Below, in pieces: positions 48,574 to 57,127 of a stretch of 64,000 bases of DNA. The first letter of the stretch is position 1. The number at the start of each line of letters is the position of its first letter. The position numbers and the translations under genes are program-made. The stretch comes from Hydrogenophilales bacterium (GTDB lineage Bacteria > Pseudomonadota > Gammaproteobacteria > Burkholderiales > Thiobacillaceae), in assembly GCA_016719465.1 (NCBI GenBank), contig JADJYY010000025.1, positions 8,902 to 72,901 of the forward strand, given 5' to 3'. The notes under the pieces were generated by a model that saw only the letters and a list, made by a program, of their open reading frames with translations, searched no databases and was not told where the DNA came from.

Positions 48574-50020
48574 GGCTCTATGCCGTTTCCAGTGGAACTT
48601 GACTTCCTAAAGCTGGCGGCACCAGTTCCAATCCCCACCCTCACGACCTGACCGAAACCGGCATGAATCTCTCCATCGAAACGCTGTTCACGACCGCCCT
48701 GGGCTTGCAGGCACCGTGGGAAGTCAAAGACATCGAACTCGACACGGCCAAGCGCCGGATCGACTTCCAGGTGGCGTGTGCGGTGAAACAACTGACCTGC
48801 CCGGCCTGCGGGGCGGCGGAACAGCCTATTCATGACCGCGTGGCACGCAGCTGGCGGCATCTGGATTTCTTCCAGTACGAAGCCTGGCTGCACGCCGACC
48901 TACCGCGCGTGCGTTGCGGGGGATGTGGCAAGACGACACAGGCCCCGGTGCCCTGAGCGCGGGAAGGCAGGTAGCTTCACCCCTGCTGTTCGAGGCCCTG
49001 GCCCTGTCGCTGTGCCGGGAGTTGCCGGTCAGCCAGGCGGCCGGGCTGCTGCGGGTGGCGGCCAAACGCCTTTGGACGCGCCTGGCCCATTACATTCCGT
49101 TGGCGCGCGCCCAGGACGACATGCGCGGCGTTCGCCGCATCGGTGTCGACGAGACCAGTGCCAAGAAGGGGCATGACTACATCACGGTCGTGCATGATCT
49201 GGAGCAAAAGCGCCTGCTGTTCGCCTGCCCAGGGCGCGACCAGTCCACCTTGGTGGCCTTCGCCAAGGATCTGGCTGAGCACGGCGGCGACCCGGCCGCC
49301 GTCGAACATGTCTGCATGGACATGAGTGCCGCCTACACCAAGGGCGCGGAACGGGCATTGCCGCGGGGCCAGCATCAGCTACGACCGCTTTCATGTCATT
49401 GCCCTGGCGAACGAGGCGATGGACGCGGTGCGACGCGAAGAGATGCGCACCTCGGCGGCGGCGGTGCGCGAGGCGGTCGGAGCCACGGACAGGCAGGGCG
49501 TCAAACGGCTGTTCTGGGCGATGCGCAAGAATCCCGAGCAGTGGAACCGCAAGCAGACCGACGCCATGCACTGGCTGCAACGCTCGAACCTGAAGAGCGC
49601 GCGGGCCTGGCGGCTGAAGCAGGGATTGCGCGAGGTGTATGCCCACGCGGTTCGGAGCAATGACGAAGCCTTGGCGCGGCAGGCATTGAACGCCTGGCTG
49701 TCCTGGGCACGGCGCTGCCGGCTGGAACCCTTCAAGCGGCTGGCCAAGACCTTGATCGAGCGCCTCGACGGGGTGCTGCAGGGCATGCTTGACGGCCGCA
49801 GCAATGCCTTCGTCGAGGCCATGAACGGCTTGTTGCAGCAGGCCAAAACGGCCGCGCGCGGCTTCCGCAAGACCGAGAACTTCATCGCCATCGCTTACCT
49901 GAGGATGTCGAAGCTCAAGCACTTGCCGGCCAATCCGTTGGCGCCCGCCGTCCCTCGATCGTTCGGCCACTACGTCCATAGAATATGACCGTCAACTTCC
50001 ACACAGAACGGCATAGAGCC
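48574..50020 (+). mobile_element. ISL3-family insertion sequence, 1447 bp, with 8-bp target duplication
   Basis: Terminal inverted repeats of 30 bp match at 25 positions, both ends starting GGCTCTATGCCGTT. The flanks carry a perfect 8-base direct repeat CAATTTTC (48566-48573 and 50021-50028), the duplication size of ISL3. The transposase gene inside has a stop and frame shifts, so the element is probably no longer autonomous, although the clean target duplication indicates a recent insertion. Confidence 0.95.
48663..49988 (+). pseudogene. ISL3-family transposase, inactivated
   Basis: Start ATG 48663. Frame 1 holds the ISL3 zinc-binding domain (LTCPACGAAEQPIHDRVARS and VRCGGCGKTTQAPVP) and ends at TGA 48954, where family members have Trp. 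Frame 2 continues with LLFEALALSLCRELPVSQAA, first Asp in RRIGVDETSAKKGHDYI and second Asp in CMDMSAAYTKG. Another shift near 49340-49370 leads to frame 3 with ISYDRFHVIALANEAMD and the Glu in NAFVEAMNGLLQQAKTAARG. All DDE residues are preserved across the broken frames. Confidence 0.9.
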
Positions 50021-50208
50021 CAATTTTCGCTTGCATTATTACTTCGTGCTCAATTTGTTCAGCTCTGTAACGTAGATAAAGGCTTTGGCTCTTCATCATC
50101 ACCATTTGCTTCTGCAAATGATTTGGCCCATAGACCAGGCCTTGGGCCAATAAGACGTATCTCTTCGGCAACCTGTTCGTAGTAGCGCTCGTCATGCATA
50201 GCTGTAAA

Positions 50209-50280
50209 GCCTAACGTAGAGGTTAGGGACGGCCATAATACGCAGCATTTGGGGCGTCCACCTCGATAGCCATGTTGGGT
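50209..50280. other. attC-like integron recombination site
   Basis: On the minus strand, starting seven bases after the stop of the DUF5677-like gene, comes ACCCAAC (RYYYAAC box) and, 72 bases in total, GTTAGGC (GTTRRRY box). Inner arms GAGGT/GGACG face GACGG/GTCCC-type complements, so the site folds imperfectly as attC sites do. The next gene's ATG (50199) follows 10 bases later. No integrase gene is present in the window. Confidence 0.55.
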
Positions 50281-50286
50281 GTTACA

Positions 50287-51231
50287 TCAGATTCCATCGA
50301 CAGCATTTCTTACCCATCCGGCTGGAAATTGACATTCTTTTGAAGCATTGTGGATAATTGTCTGCAATTCAATTATGGCTTCAGTGGCTCGATTAGATTG
50401 AACAAGCGCCGCGTTAAATGAAAAATACTTTGCCAATGTAGCAATTGATTCCAAATGATACCGAACGCCCCACAGGCAAATAAAAACACTAAAGCAATGC
50501 TTTTCTTCTTTGCGACTACGCTCAATTTTATCGTTACTCGACAAAGAACATAGCAAACCATTGACAATATCTTCTGGATTTTGGTGCGGCTGACCACACA
50601 TTGCACGATATACAGTCCTGTATTCAAGTTCCTTGTCAAGGTCTTTGAATAGTTTTTCGGCGCTTATAGATTGAGTCTTCTCTGGCCACTTACATCCTGC
50701 CGCTTCTATAAACATGCGGCAAACTTCTTTTGCCTGTTCCTCTGTTTCAGTTTTATCCTGTATTAGTTTGTTGTGCGGATGAATGTCGCAGTTGCTAATC
50801 GCCGTTTTCCATTGCTTTGTTTTCCACGATGACTCGGAAAAGTAACTGGCAAGATATTGGGCAATATTGCTTGGCACGTCCCCTTTATTTAGGTGGATGA
50901 TTTTTAGTGATGACTCGGCCAAAGAACGAGATAAGGCCTCGGCCTCTTGAAGATGTCCCGATGCAATCAGGGTTGCCATGCCGCCGAATACATTGGAAGC
51001 TCTGTGCAGCATATAGATAAAAAAGCCATCGAATGGATTGTCTCTCGACTTAAAGCCCTTGGAATCTAAACACTCTATAAACAATAGAAATGGTGCGTAA
51101 GTTTCGGCAATTAAGGTCTTTAGATTCTCCATGATGGAGTCTGTTTGGATATTGTGGTTATTGCAAAATATCCTCGCAATCTGATCTCTTGCCACTTTCT
51201 TCATGGGTTGATCTTGGACTATTAAGTTCAT
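50287..51231 (-). CDS. DUF5677-like protein, AT-rich, cassette-borne
   Basis: A 314-residue mostly helical protein: FLLFIECLDSKGFKSRDNPF, then FFIYMLHRASNVFGGMATLI and LQEAEALSRSLAESSLKIIH, the pattern I associate with DUF5677. No TM or catalytic motif is evident. Its base composition is far more AT-rich than the surroundings and codon use differs, pointing to transfer. ATG 51231 is chosen; a TTG at 51252 is possible. It is followed at once by an attC-like site, so it is probably an integron gene cassette. Confidence 0.72.
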   Translation of the reverse strand: MNLIVQDQPMKKVARDQIARIFCNNHNIQTDSIMENLKTLIAETYAPFLLFIECLDSKGFKSRDNPFDGFFIYMLHRASNVFGGMATLIASGHLQEAEALSRSLAESSLKIIHLNKGDVPSNIAQYLASYFSESSWKTKQWKTAISNCDIHPHNKLIQDKTETEEQAKEVCRMFIEAAGCKWPEKTQSISAEKLFKDLDKELEYRTVYRAMCGQPHQNPEDIVNGLLCSLSSNDKIERSRKEEKHCFSVFICLWGVRYHLESIATLAKYFSFNAALVQSNRATEAIIELQTIIHNASKECQFPAGWVRNAVDGI

Positions 51232-51535
51232 CGAAACATTCTCGACGCCCAATGTGATGTCGACGGCAAAATAGACGTGTACGCTGGAAATCCATGCCGC
51301 ATGAAAACCTCACCCATCACCAGCCTGTTATTATAAAATAGATACAGCATGAATATGCGGCGTATCTAGCCATGGATTCCGTCACGATTTCACTCCCCGA
51401 CTTTACAAGGCTCATCTGGTATGGTGGCTCACATTCGGATTGCGGTGCTCAAACGTTTAGCGCGCTAGGCTTTGCCAAAAGTCAAGGCCCGCATTTGCCG
51501 GTCCCTATTGACCCGATTGTTGGACATGGCAGGCG

Positions 51536-51760
51536 TTAGTTAAGTACACGACCAACTGGCTGCGGTTCATTCAGTTGAGGATAGGTGCCGTAGTCAATCA
51601 GATGCTCGGAATCCATGATTGATGGAACGCCAGCATATACGTACGTGAACAAACGAAACGCGGCGAGTATGTGATAAGCGTCTATCCCGCCCCAGAAAGG
51701 CAGTTGATAGACAACATTCATTGCCTGATGATCCGTTTCAAGAATAGAGAATCGAGCCAT
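51536..51760 (-). CDS. small AT-rich hypothetical protein
   Basis: A 74-residue ORF (ARFSILETDHQAMNVVYQLP, then FWGGIDAYHILAAFRLFTYV) with AT-rich composition like its neighbours, starting 14 bases after the preceding small gene. TTAACTAACG at the stop is reminiscent of a cassette end, but no matching second box was found. The 283-base gap on its 3' side (51253-51535) holds no convincing gene. Function unknown. Confidence 0.5.
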   Translation of the reverse strand: MARFSILETDHQAMNVVYQLPFWGGIDAYHILAAFRLFTYVYAGVPSIMDSEHLIDYGTYPQLNEPQPVGRVLN

Positions 51761-51774
51761 AATTACCCCATTGT

Positions 51775-52020
51775 TCAGTTTATTAGCGAAAGCAGTTTTT
51801 TGTTCGATGGGGCGGCATCTTTCATTTGTACATTGGAGGTTAAGCGAATTAGCCTAACATTCTCGGCCGTGAGGATATCTATAGACACCAGCGCGGTTTC
51901 AGCCAGTACCATAAACACCCCATCGTCGTTGATAGATGCCTCGTATTGGGCATGCTGAAATAAATCAAGAAGAAAGGGTAAAGTGACTTCTTTTTCATCG
52001 GCGTAGCGTATTGTTTGCAT
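51775..52020 (-). CDS. small AT-rich hypothetical protein
   Basis: An 81-residue ORF (MQTIRYADEKEVTLPFLLDL, then FQHAQYEASINDDGVFMVLA and SIDILTAENVRLIRLTSN). TAGGAT about ten bases upstream is a plausible ribosome site for ATG 52020. Same atypical composition as the DUF5677-like gene, likely acquired with it. It reads as a folded alpha/beta protein; family unknown. Confidence 0.55.
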   Translation of the reverse strand: MQTIRYADEKEVTLPFLLDLFQHAQYEASINDDGVFMVLAETALVSIDILTAENVRLIRLTSNVQMKDAAPSNKKLLSLIN

Positions 52021-52070
52021 AAATCATCCTAAATTCAGCATGATGGCTAACATCATTAATCACAGCCCGC

Positions 52071-52147
52071 GTAGGGTGCAATAGGCGCCAGCCGTATTGC
52101 ACCGGATGAAGCATTCGGCGCAATGCCCTTCGGTTATTGCGCCCTAC
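52071..52147. repeat. REP palindrome copy 7 (canonical)
   Basis: GTAGGGTGCAATAGGCGCCA, GCCGTATTGCACCGGATGAA, GCATTCGGCGCAATGCCCTT, CGGTTATTGCGCCCTAC, almost identical to copy 5. It marks the boundary between the AT-rich acquired stretch and thyA. Confidence 0.85.
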
Positions 52148-52177
52148 CAAAAATTCTCGGCCGGTAAATCCTGCATT

Positions 52178-52972
52178 TCAAACTGCCACCGGCGCCTTGA
52201 TGCCCGGATGCGGGTCATACCCCTCCAGCGTGAAGTCCTCGAACTTGAAGTCGAACAGGTCGGTGACCGCCGGGTTGAGCTTCATGCTGGGCAGGGCGCG
52301 GGTGTCGCGGGACAGTTGCAGGTTCACCTGCTCCAGGTGGTTGAGGTAGATGTGGGCGTCGCCCAGGGTGTGGACGAAGTCGCCGGGCTTGAGGCCCGTC
52401 ACCTGGGCGATCATCAGGGTGAGCAGGGCGTAGCTGGCGATGTTGAAGGGCACGCCCAGGAAGATGTCGGCGCTGCGCTGGTAGAGCTGGCAGCTCAGCT
52501 TGCCGTCGGCCACGTAGAACTGGAAGAAGGCGTGGCAGGGGGGCAGCTTCATGTAGGGCAGTTCGCCCACGTTCCAGGCCGAGACGATGATGCGGCGGGA
52601 ATCCGGGTTGCTTTTCAGGGTTTGCAGCACCTCGGAAATCTGGTCGATATGGCGGCCGTCCCGGGCCGGCCAGGAGCGCCACTGGTAGCCGTAGATGGGG
52701 CCGAGATTGCCCTGCTCGTCGGCCCATTCGTCCCAGATGCTGACGCCGTTGTCCTTCAGGTACTTGATGTTGGTGTCGCCCTGCAGGAACCACAGCAGTT
52801 CGTGGATGATGGACTTGAGGTGGACCTTCTTGGTGGTGAGCAGGGGAAAGCCCTCGCCCAGGTCGAAGCGCATCTGGTGGCCGAATACCGAGAGGGTGCC
52901 GGTGCCGGTGCGGTCGTCCTTGCGGGTGCCGTTGGCCAGGACGTGGCGCAGGAGGTCGAGGTATTGCCGCAT
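52178..52972 (-). CDS. thyA: thymidylate synthase
   Basis: A 264-residue ThyA, identical in length to the E. coli enzyme. DRTGTGTLSVFGHQMRFDL, the nucleophile in LPPCHAFFQFYV (C146), RSADIFLGVPFNIASYALL and the C-terminal KAPVAV are all canonical. It makes dTMP from dUMP with methylene-THF, releasing dihydrofolate for FolA. ATG 52972 overlaps the stop of the PilZ gene by one base (TGATG). Confidence 0.98.
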   Translation of the reverse strand: MRQYLDLLRHVLANGTRKDDRTGTGTLSVFGHQMRFDLGEGFPLLTTKKVHLKSIIHELLWFLQGDTNIKYLKDNGVSIWDEWADEQGNLGPIYGYQWRSWPARDGRHIDQISEVLQTLKSNPDSRRIIVSAWNVGELPYMKLPPCHAFFQFYVADGKLSCQLYQRSADIFLGVPFNIASYALLTLMIAQVTGLKPGDFVHTLGDAHIYLNHLEQVNLQLSRDTRALPSMKLNPAVTDLFDFKFEDFTLEGYDPHPGIKAPVAV

Positions 52973-53895
52973 CAGACGTTCTCTTCCTTGAGGAGGTGCT
53001 GATACACCAGGTTCATGATGATCAGGCGCTGGGCCTGGTTGAGTTCGCCGAACTGCATGCCGAAGGACTTCATGGGCTTGCCCTGTTCGTCGTCCTCCTC
53101 GCCCAGGGAGCGGATGATGGCCGGGGTTTTCACGTACTCCTCCATGTCGCCCAGGCGGACCTTGAAGGACAGCCACAGGGTCTGGTCCTTCTTGCCCAGC
53201 GACGTGGGTGAAAGCAGTTTGGTGCCGCCGACGCTGATATCCACCATCTTGCCGGCGCCGACCTGCTTGCCGTCCTCGCCCTCGTGCACGGCGACGATGA
53301 TGCCGGCCGGCGCGCGCATGGCCTTGCGGATGCGCATGGCCTGGACCGTGTCGGGATAGGACAGGTGCAGGTAGGGAAAGGGCTGCAACTGGGCCTTCAA
53401 TACCCTGGCCTTGAAGGCGCAGACATTGAGGCCCGAGAAGGCGCGCACCAGGAAGGTCTGGCCGTCGCGGATAAAGATCAGCTTGCCGTCCACCACGGGG
53501 GCGGTGACCAGCACGCTCTTGGGTTTCATCAGGCCGATGACCCGCACCGTGAAGCGCTCGGTCTGGCCTTCCAGAAGCGGTTGCAGTTGCAGGGTGTCGT
53601 CCGGCATCAGCTTGATGGCATCGAAGCTGAGGGACTCCTCCTGGGGCTTGGGCGTGCCGCCCGCCGACCCGCTAGCACCCTCCTCCAGCGCGGACTGGGT
53701 GTATTCCGGGCGCTGGCGGCGACTTTCGCGGAACAGGCCGCGCTCCAGCAGGGCCTCGATCTGATGCTCGCTGCGCACGATCACGCCGCGGCTGAGCAGC
53801 AGGTTGCGCGACGCGTCGTAAATGGAAAACGGCAGCGGCTTGCCGAGTTCGATCTCGGACTTGCGCACCGGCACCAGGAAATCGTCATCCGCCAT
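52972..53895 (-). CDS. PilZ-domain (YcgR-like) c-di-GMP-binding protein
   Basis: A 307-residue protein with an N-terminal regulatory part (IELGKPLPFSIYDASRNLLL) and YcgR-N-like barrel (about 100-190), then a PilZ domain at about 195-305 with an RxxxR-type motif in MRIRKAMRAPAG and DISVGGTKLLSP matching (D/N)xSxxG. Probably adjusts motility or surface functions to c-di-GMP; the GGDEF protein at the window end could supply it. Coupled to thyA by overlap. Confidence 0.85.
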   Translation of the reverse strand: MADDDFLVPVRKSEIELGKPLPFSIYDASRNLLLSRGVIVRSEHQIEALLERGLFRESRRQRPEYTQSALEEGASGSAGGTPKPQEESLSFDAIKLMPDDTLQLQPLLEGQTERFTVRVIGLMKPKSVLVTAPVVDGKLIFIRDGQTFLVRAFSGLNVCAFKARVLKAQLQPFPYLHLSYPDTVQAMRIRKAMRAPAGIIVAVHEGEDGKQVGAGKMVDISVGGTKLLSPTSLGKKDQTLWLSFKVRLGDMEEYVKTPAIIRSLGEEDDEQGKPMKSFGMQFGELNQAQRLIIMNLVYQHLLKEENV

Positions 53896-53912
53896 TTTTT
53901 TTCGTCTCCTCG

Positions 53913-54701
53913 TTAGCGGCCGGCCTGGATGAAATCCTGCTCCAGCCGCTCCAGGCCGGCATTGTAGGCGTCGGCGACGGAAATGGTGATATCCGTATCG
54001 GCCTGGATGGCGGCGAGCATGGCGGCGAAGGCGGCGGGGTCGCGTTGTTCCAGGTATGCCACGAAGCGCCAGGACTGACGGTAGAACTCGTGGATGTTGA
54101 GGCCGAACTCGCCGGCGCGATGACGCCGTCCGGGTACGTCGAGACGGCTGAAATCCACTTGCCGGCCCTCCTCCCAGGCCACGCGGGCCTGCAGGTCGCT
54201 GGCGAATTCCGCGCCGCCCCCCTTGGCGACATGGGTGGCCAGGCCTTCGTGGAACCAGACCGGCAGCCAGGGAGTGTAATGGCCGAGGCGCTGGCCCAGG
54301 TGCAGGTGGGACAGTTCATGGGTCAGGATGCCCGGTAACCGGTCCGATTCGCGCTCGAACAGGCTTGGGGAAAGCACCAGCAGATCTCCCGGCAGGACGG
54401 CCGCCGAATAGCCCGTACCCGGAACCAGGCGCTGGAAACAGGTCATCGTGACACAGACATGAACCTGGGGCGGACGCAGGAACGGCAGCCCATGGACGCT
54501 TTCCACCCGGGCCACGGCGGCATCCAGCAATCCGGCCACGCGAGCCGCCTGGATTTCGCCACCGTCCTGGTGGCGGACCCGATCGTCCTCCCGGCAGATC
54601 TGGAACTCTTCCTGGACGCCGGTGGCGCGGGTGGCGGTATGGGAACAGCCGGCCAGGGCCAGGAACAGCAGGCTAATGCAGACCGGACTTGCCCAACTCA
54701 T
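53913..54701 (-). CDS. lipoprotein with gluzincin-type metalloprotease motif
   Basis: A 262-residue predicted lipoprotein: lipobox LAGC (Cys19). Zinc motif LTHELSHLHLGQ (HExxH) followed by WFHEGLATHVAKG, whose Glu can be the third ligand, a gluzincin layout (peptidase MA-like). Probably a periplasmic or outer-membrane-anchored peptidase. Its start overlaps the preceding hypothetical gene by 29 bases. Confidence 0.8.
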   Translation of the reverse strand: MSWASPVCISLLFLALAGCSHTATRATGVQEEFQICREDDRVRHQDGGEIQAARVAGLLDAAVARVESVHGLPFLRPPQVHVCVTMTCFQRLVPGTGYSAAVLPGDLLVLSPSLFERESDRLPGILTHELSHLHLGQRLGHYTPWLPVWFHEGLATHVAKGGGAEFASDLQARVAWEEGRQVDFSRLDVPGRRHRAGEFGLNIHEFYRQSWRFVAYLEQRDPAAFAAMLAAIQADTDITISVADAYNAGLERLEQDFIQAGR

Positions 54702-55227
54702 TCAGGATGTCCAGCAGCAGTTGCCGCCCGAGCGGGCCCATCCCCTTCAGCAATTGATCGGCATCCCGTTCGCCGTTCACCAGCCGCCGCATGACGCCGC
54801 CCAGGCGCGCCATGTCGCCGCCGGCGCGCACCATCTGCTCGGCCATGTTGGCCAGGACGGCCAGGGCCTGGGCGTCGCCCCGGGCGGCGGCGGAAATCAT
54901 GGCGGCCAGGCCCGGCGCGGCGGCGGTGGGATCGGCCTGGCGGTCCAGGGGCGGCAGGCTGGCGGGGTTGGTAAGGCCGCGCAGGACGGCGTCGACGATG
55001 ATGCGGTCTTCCTCGTCCAGGCCCAGCTTGACGGATTCGTCCCGCTTGCCGTCCACGATCAGGCGCAGGGCGGCCACCAGACGGGGCCAGCCCTGGCGCT
55101 CCGCCGCCGCCAGGGTTTCCATCAGTTCGGGCAAACGTCCGCGATCGGCGAGGGCGCCCACCACGGCATGGATGAAAGGCGCGTGCATGCGCAGCACCTG
55201 CTCGACGGCATCGGGTAATCCCGCCAT
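54673..55227 (-). CDS. hypothetical helical protein
   Basis: A 184-residue Ala/Leu-rich helical protein without TM or signal (DAVEQVLRMHAPFIHAVVGA, MAEQMVRAGGDMARLGGVMR, MGPLGRQLLLDILNELGKSG). AAGGAGG precedes ATG 55227, which overlaps the bpt stop (TGATG). Conserved position between bpt and a lipoprotein suggests a real gene; function unknown. Confidence 0.7.
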   Translation of the reverse strand: MAGLPDAVEQVLRMHAPFIHAVVGALADRGRLPELMETLAAAERQGWPRLVAALRLIVDGKRDESVKLGLDEEDRIIVDAVLRGLTNPASLPPLDRQADPTAAAPGLAAMISAAARGDAQALAVLANMAEQMVRAGGDMARLGGVMRRLVNGERDADQLLKGMGPLGRQLLLDILNELGKSGLH

Positions 55228-56006
55228 CACGCCTCCTTGCGGGTTGGGGTTGAAGTTGGGGTCGAGGAACGACCGGAGGCGGAGCCTTCCATGCGCTTCC
55301 ACTGCCCCGAGACCAGGGCCTCGATGGGCTGGAAGCCCTGTTTGTAGGCCATCTTTCCGGATTCCTCGATCCAGTAGCCCAGGTAGAGGTAGGGCAAGCT
55401 CATCTCCCGCGCCAGGCGCAACTGGGTCAGCACGCCGAAGGTGCCGAGGCTGCGCCTCGCCAGTTCCGGCTCGTAGAAGGTGTAGACGGCGGACAGGCCA
55501 TCCATGAGCCGGTCCACCAGGGCCACCATGACCACTTCCCCGTCCAGGGTGAATTCGGCCAGGGCGCTGTCCACCCGGCTTTGCAGGAGGAAGCTTCTGA
55601 ACTGCTCCCGGTCGTCCTGGTCCATGCCGCCGCCGGCATGGCGCGCGGCCTGGTAGCGCCGGTACAGGTGGTAATGGGCCTCGTCGAACACCAGGGGTTT
55701 CAGCCGCAGGGCGAGATCGGCGTTGCGCGCCAGGCAGCGGCGCTGGGCGCGGGTAGGCCGGAACCCGTCCACCAGGATCCGCACCGGCGTGCAGGCCTGG
55801 CAGGCGTCGCAGCGGGGCCGATAGACATGCTGGCCGCTGCGGCGGAAGCCCAGGCGCACCAGTTCGCTGTACACCACCGTATCCACCAGCCCGCCGGGGG
55901 CGGCCACCTGGGAACGCGCCAGGTGCTCCGGCAGGTAGCTGCAGGGATAGGGCGCCGTCAGGTAGAACTGGAGGCGGAAGATGGGCAGTTCCTTGAGCGA
56001 GCTCAT
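55227..56006 (-). CDS. bpt: aspartate/glutamate leucyltransferase
   Basis: A 259-residue Bpt (Ate2-type) enzyme that adds Leu to N-terminal Asp/Glu, feeding the N-end rule ClpAP pathway. Motifs: FYLTAPYPCSYLPEHLARSQ, the Cys pair CDACQACTPVRI, FRPTRAQRRCLARNADL, YLYLGYWIEESGKMAYKQGF. ATG 56006 overlaps the aat stop by four bases. Adjacent aat and bpt is the usual betaproteobacterial order. Confidence 0.95.
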   Translation of the reverse strand: MSSLKELPIFRLQFYLTAPYPCSYLPEHLARSQVAAPGGLVDTVVYSELVRLGFRRSGQHVYRPRCDACQACTPVRILVDGFRPTRAQRRCLARNADLALRLKPLVFDEAHYHLYRRYQAARHAGGGMDQDDREQFRSFLLQSRVDSALAEFTLDGEVVMVALVDRLMDGLSAVYTFYEPELARRSLGTFGVLTQLRLAREMSLPYLYLGYWIEESGKMAYKQGFQPIEALVSGQWKRMEGSASGRSSTPTSTPTRKEA

Positions 56007-56728
56007 GGTCGGGATTCTAAGGGCTTGTTGACGAGCTCCAAGGTCCATCGGCCCGGCGGTCCGGCTTCCGCCGTCAACCGGTCGAGCAGCCCGGCGAACT
56101 CGCGCCGGGGAATCTCCCGCGCGCCCAGGGAGGCGAGATGGGGCGTATTCATCTGGCAGTCGATGACACCGAAATCATGGGACGAGAGAAAGCGTACCAG
56201 ATGGGCCAGCGCGATCTTGGAGGCGTCGGCCCGGCGCGCGAACATGGACTCGCCGTAGAACGCCCGGCCGATGGCGACGCCATACAGCCCCCCCGCCAGC
56301 TCCGGGCCGTTTTCGCCTTCGATCCAGGTCTCGAACGAGTGTGCATGACCCGCCTCGTGCAACGCGCGGTATGCCGCGACCATCGGGGGGGAAATCCAGG
56401 TGCCGCCGGCGCCGGCGCGGGGCGCCGCGCACTCCCCCATCACCCGGGTGAACGCCGTGTCCACCCGCACCTCGTAATCGGCCCGGGCGAGGCGTTTCTT
56501 GAGGGAGCGGGAAACCTTGAATTCGGCGGGAAACAGCACCATGCGCGGGTCCGGCGACCACCACAGGATGGGTTCGCCGGGATTGAACCAGGGAAAGATG
56601 CCGCGCCGGTAGGCCGCCAGCAGGCGCGGCACGGACAGGTCGCCGCCCGCCGCCAGCAAGCCGTTGGGCTCGACCAGCGCCGTTTCCAGGGGCGGAAACG
56701 GGTCGGAAGGGCGCAGCCAGGGAATCAC
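56003..56728 (-). CDS. aat: leucyl/phenylalanyl-tRNA-protein transferase
   Basis: A 241-residue Aat that adds Leu/Phe to N-terminal Arg/Lys in the N-end rule pathway: FPPLETALVEPNGLLAAGGD, YRRGIFPWFNPGEPILWWSP, DPRMVLFPAEFKVSRSLKKR, GGLYGVAIGRAFYGESMFAR and IDCQMNTPHLASLGA. Overlaps bpt downstream and gloA upstream by four bases each, so all three are translationally coupled. Confidence 0.97.
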   Translation of the reverse strand: MIPWLRPSDPFPPLETALVEPNGLLAAGGDLSVPRLLAAYRRGIFPWFNPGEPILWWSPDPRMVLFPAEFKVSRSLKKRLARADYEVRVDTAFTRVMGECAAPRAGAGGTWISPPMVAAYRALHEAGHAHSFETWIEGENGPELAGGLYGVAIGRAFYGESMFARRADASKIALAHLVRFLSSHDFGVIDCQMNTPHLASLGAREIPRREFAGLLDRLTAEAGPPGRWTLELVNKPLESRP

Positions 56729-57120
56729 GCGCCCCGGCTTCCCTTCTGGATGAACTCGATCTTGTAGCCGTCCGGGTCTTCCACGAAGGCGATCACCGTG
56801 GTGCCGTGCTTCATGGGTCCGGCCGGACGCGTCACCTTGCCGCCCTTGGCCGCCACGTCCTCGCAGGCCCGGTAGGCATCGTCCACTTCCAGGGCGATGT
56901 GGCCGAAAGCCGTGCCGAGCTCGTAGCGGTCCACGCCCCAGTTGTGGGTGAGCTCCAGCACCGTGTGCTCGGACTCGTCGCCGTAGCCGACGAAAGCCAG
57001 GGTGAACTTGCCCTCCGGGTAATCCTTGCGGCGCAGCAGGCGCATGCCCAGAACCTGGGTGTAGAAGGCGATGGAACGCTCCAGGTCGCCGACCCGGAGC
57101 ATGGTGTGCAGCATGCGCAT
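56725..57120 (-). CDS. gloA: lactoylglutathione lyase (glyoxalase I)
   Basis: A 131-residue GloA. Metal ligands fall at the same numbers as in E. coli GloA: H5 (MLHTML), E56 (LELTHN), H74 (FGHIAL) and E122 (KIEFIQ). It detoxifies methylglyoxal with glutathione. ATG 57120 lies 8 bases after the ygjP-like stop; the end overlaps aat. Confidence 0.97.
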   Translation of the reverse strand: MRMLHTMLRVGDLERSIAFYTQVLGMRLLRRKDYPEGKFTLAFVGYGDESEHTVLELTHNWGVDRYELGTAFGHIALEVDDAYRACEDVAAKGGKVTRPAGPMKHGTTVIAFVEDPDGYKIEFIQKGSRGA

Positions 57121-57127
57121 GACCACC

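Larger units (their letters stand above)
48414..50199 (-). pseudogene. small TM protein gene interrupted by ISL3 element and a frameshift
   Basis: Removing the IS (48574-50020) and one 8-bp target copy joins EVIMQAKI to AAQAEADQQRKKWQQ in frame. The restored product starts at ATG 50199 (MHDERYYEQVAEEIRLIGPR, then PGLWAKSFAEANGDDEE), continues after a one-base frame break near 50095 as LYLRYRAEQIEHEVIMQAKI and ends in a C-terminal TM helix (IHLILIGLLLLMLILLLI). Short proteins with the YEQVAEE-LWAKSFAEA start are, to my knowledge, frequent in integron cassettes. The ATG lies 10 bases from an attC-like site. Confidence 0.8.

Noticed and set aside
48414..48893. 159-codon minus-strand ORF as an intact gene
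   Set aside because: Its 5' part reads through the left end of the ISL3 element; only the last part (after 48573) is the original gene.
51372..51539. 55-codon plus-strand ORF starting MDSVTISLPDF
   Set aside because: No ribosome site, no recognisable homology and it lies against the direction of the neighbouring genes; could be a gene fragment but cannot be supported.
51470..51545. Second attC site downstream of the gene ending at 51536
   Set aside because: TTAACTAACG fits the first box, but no GTTRRRY box at suitable distance and no pairing arms were found.
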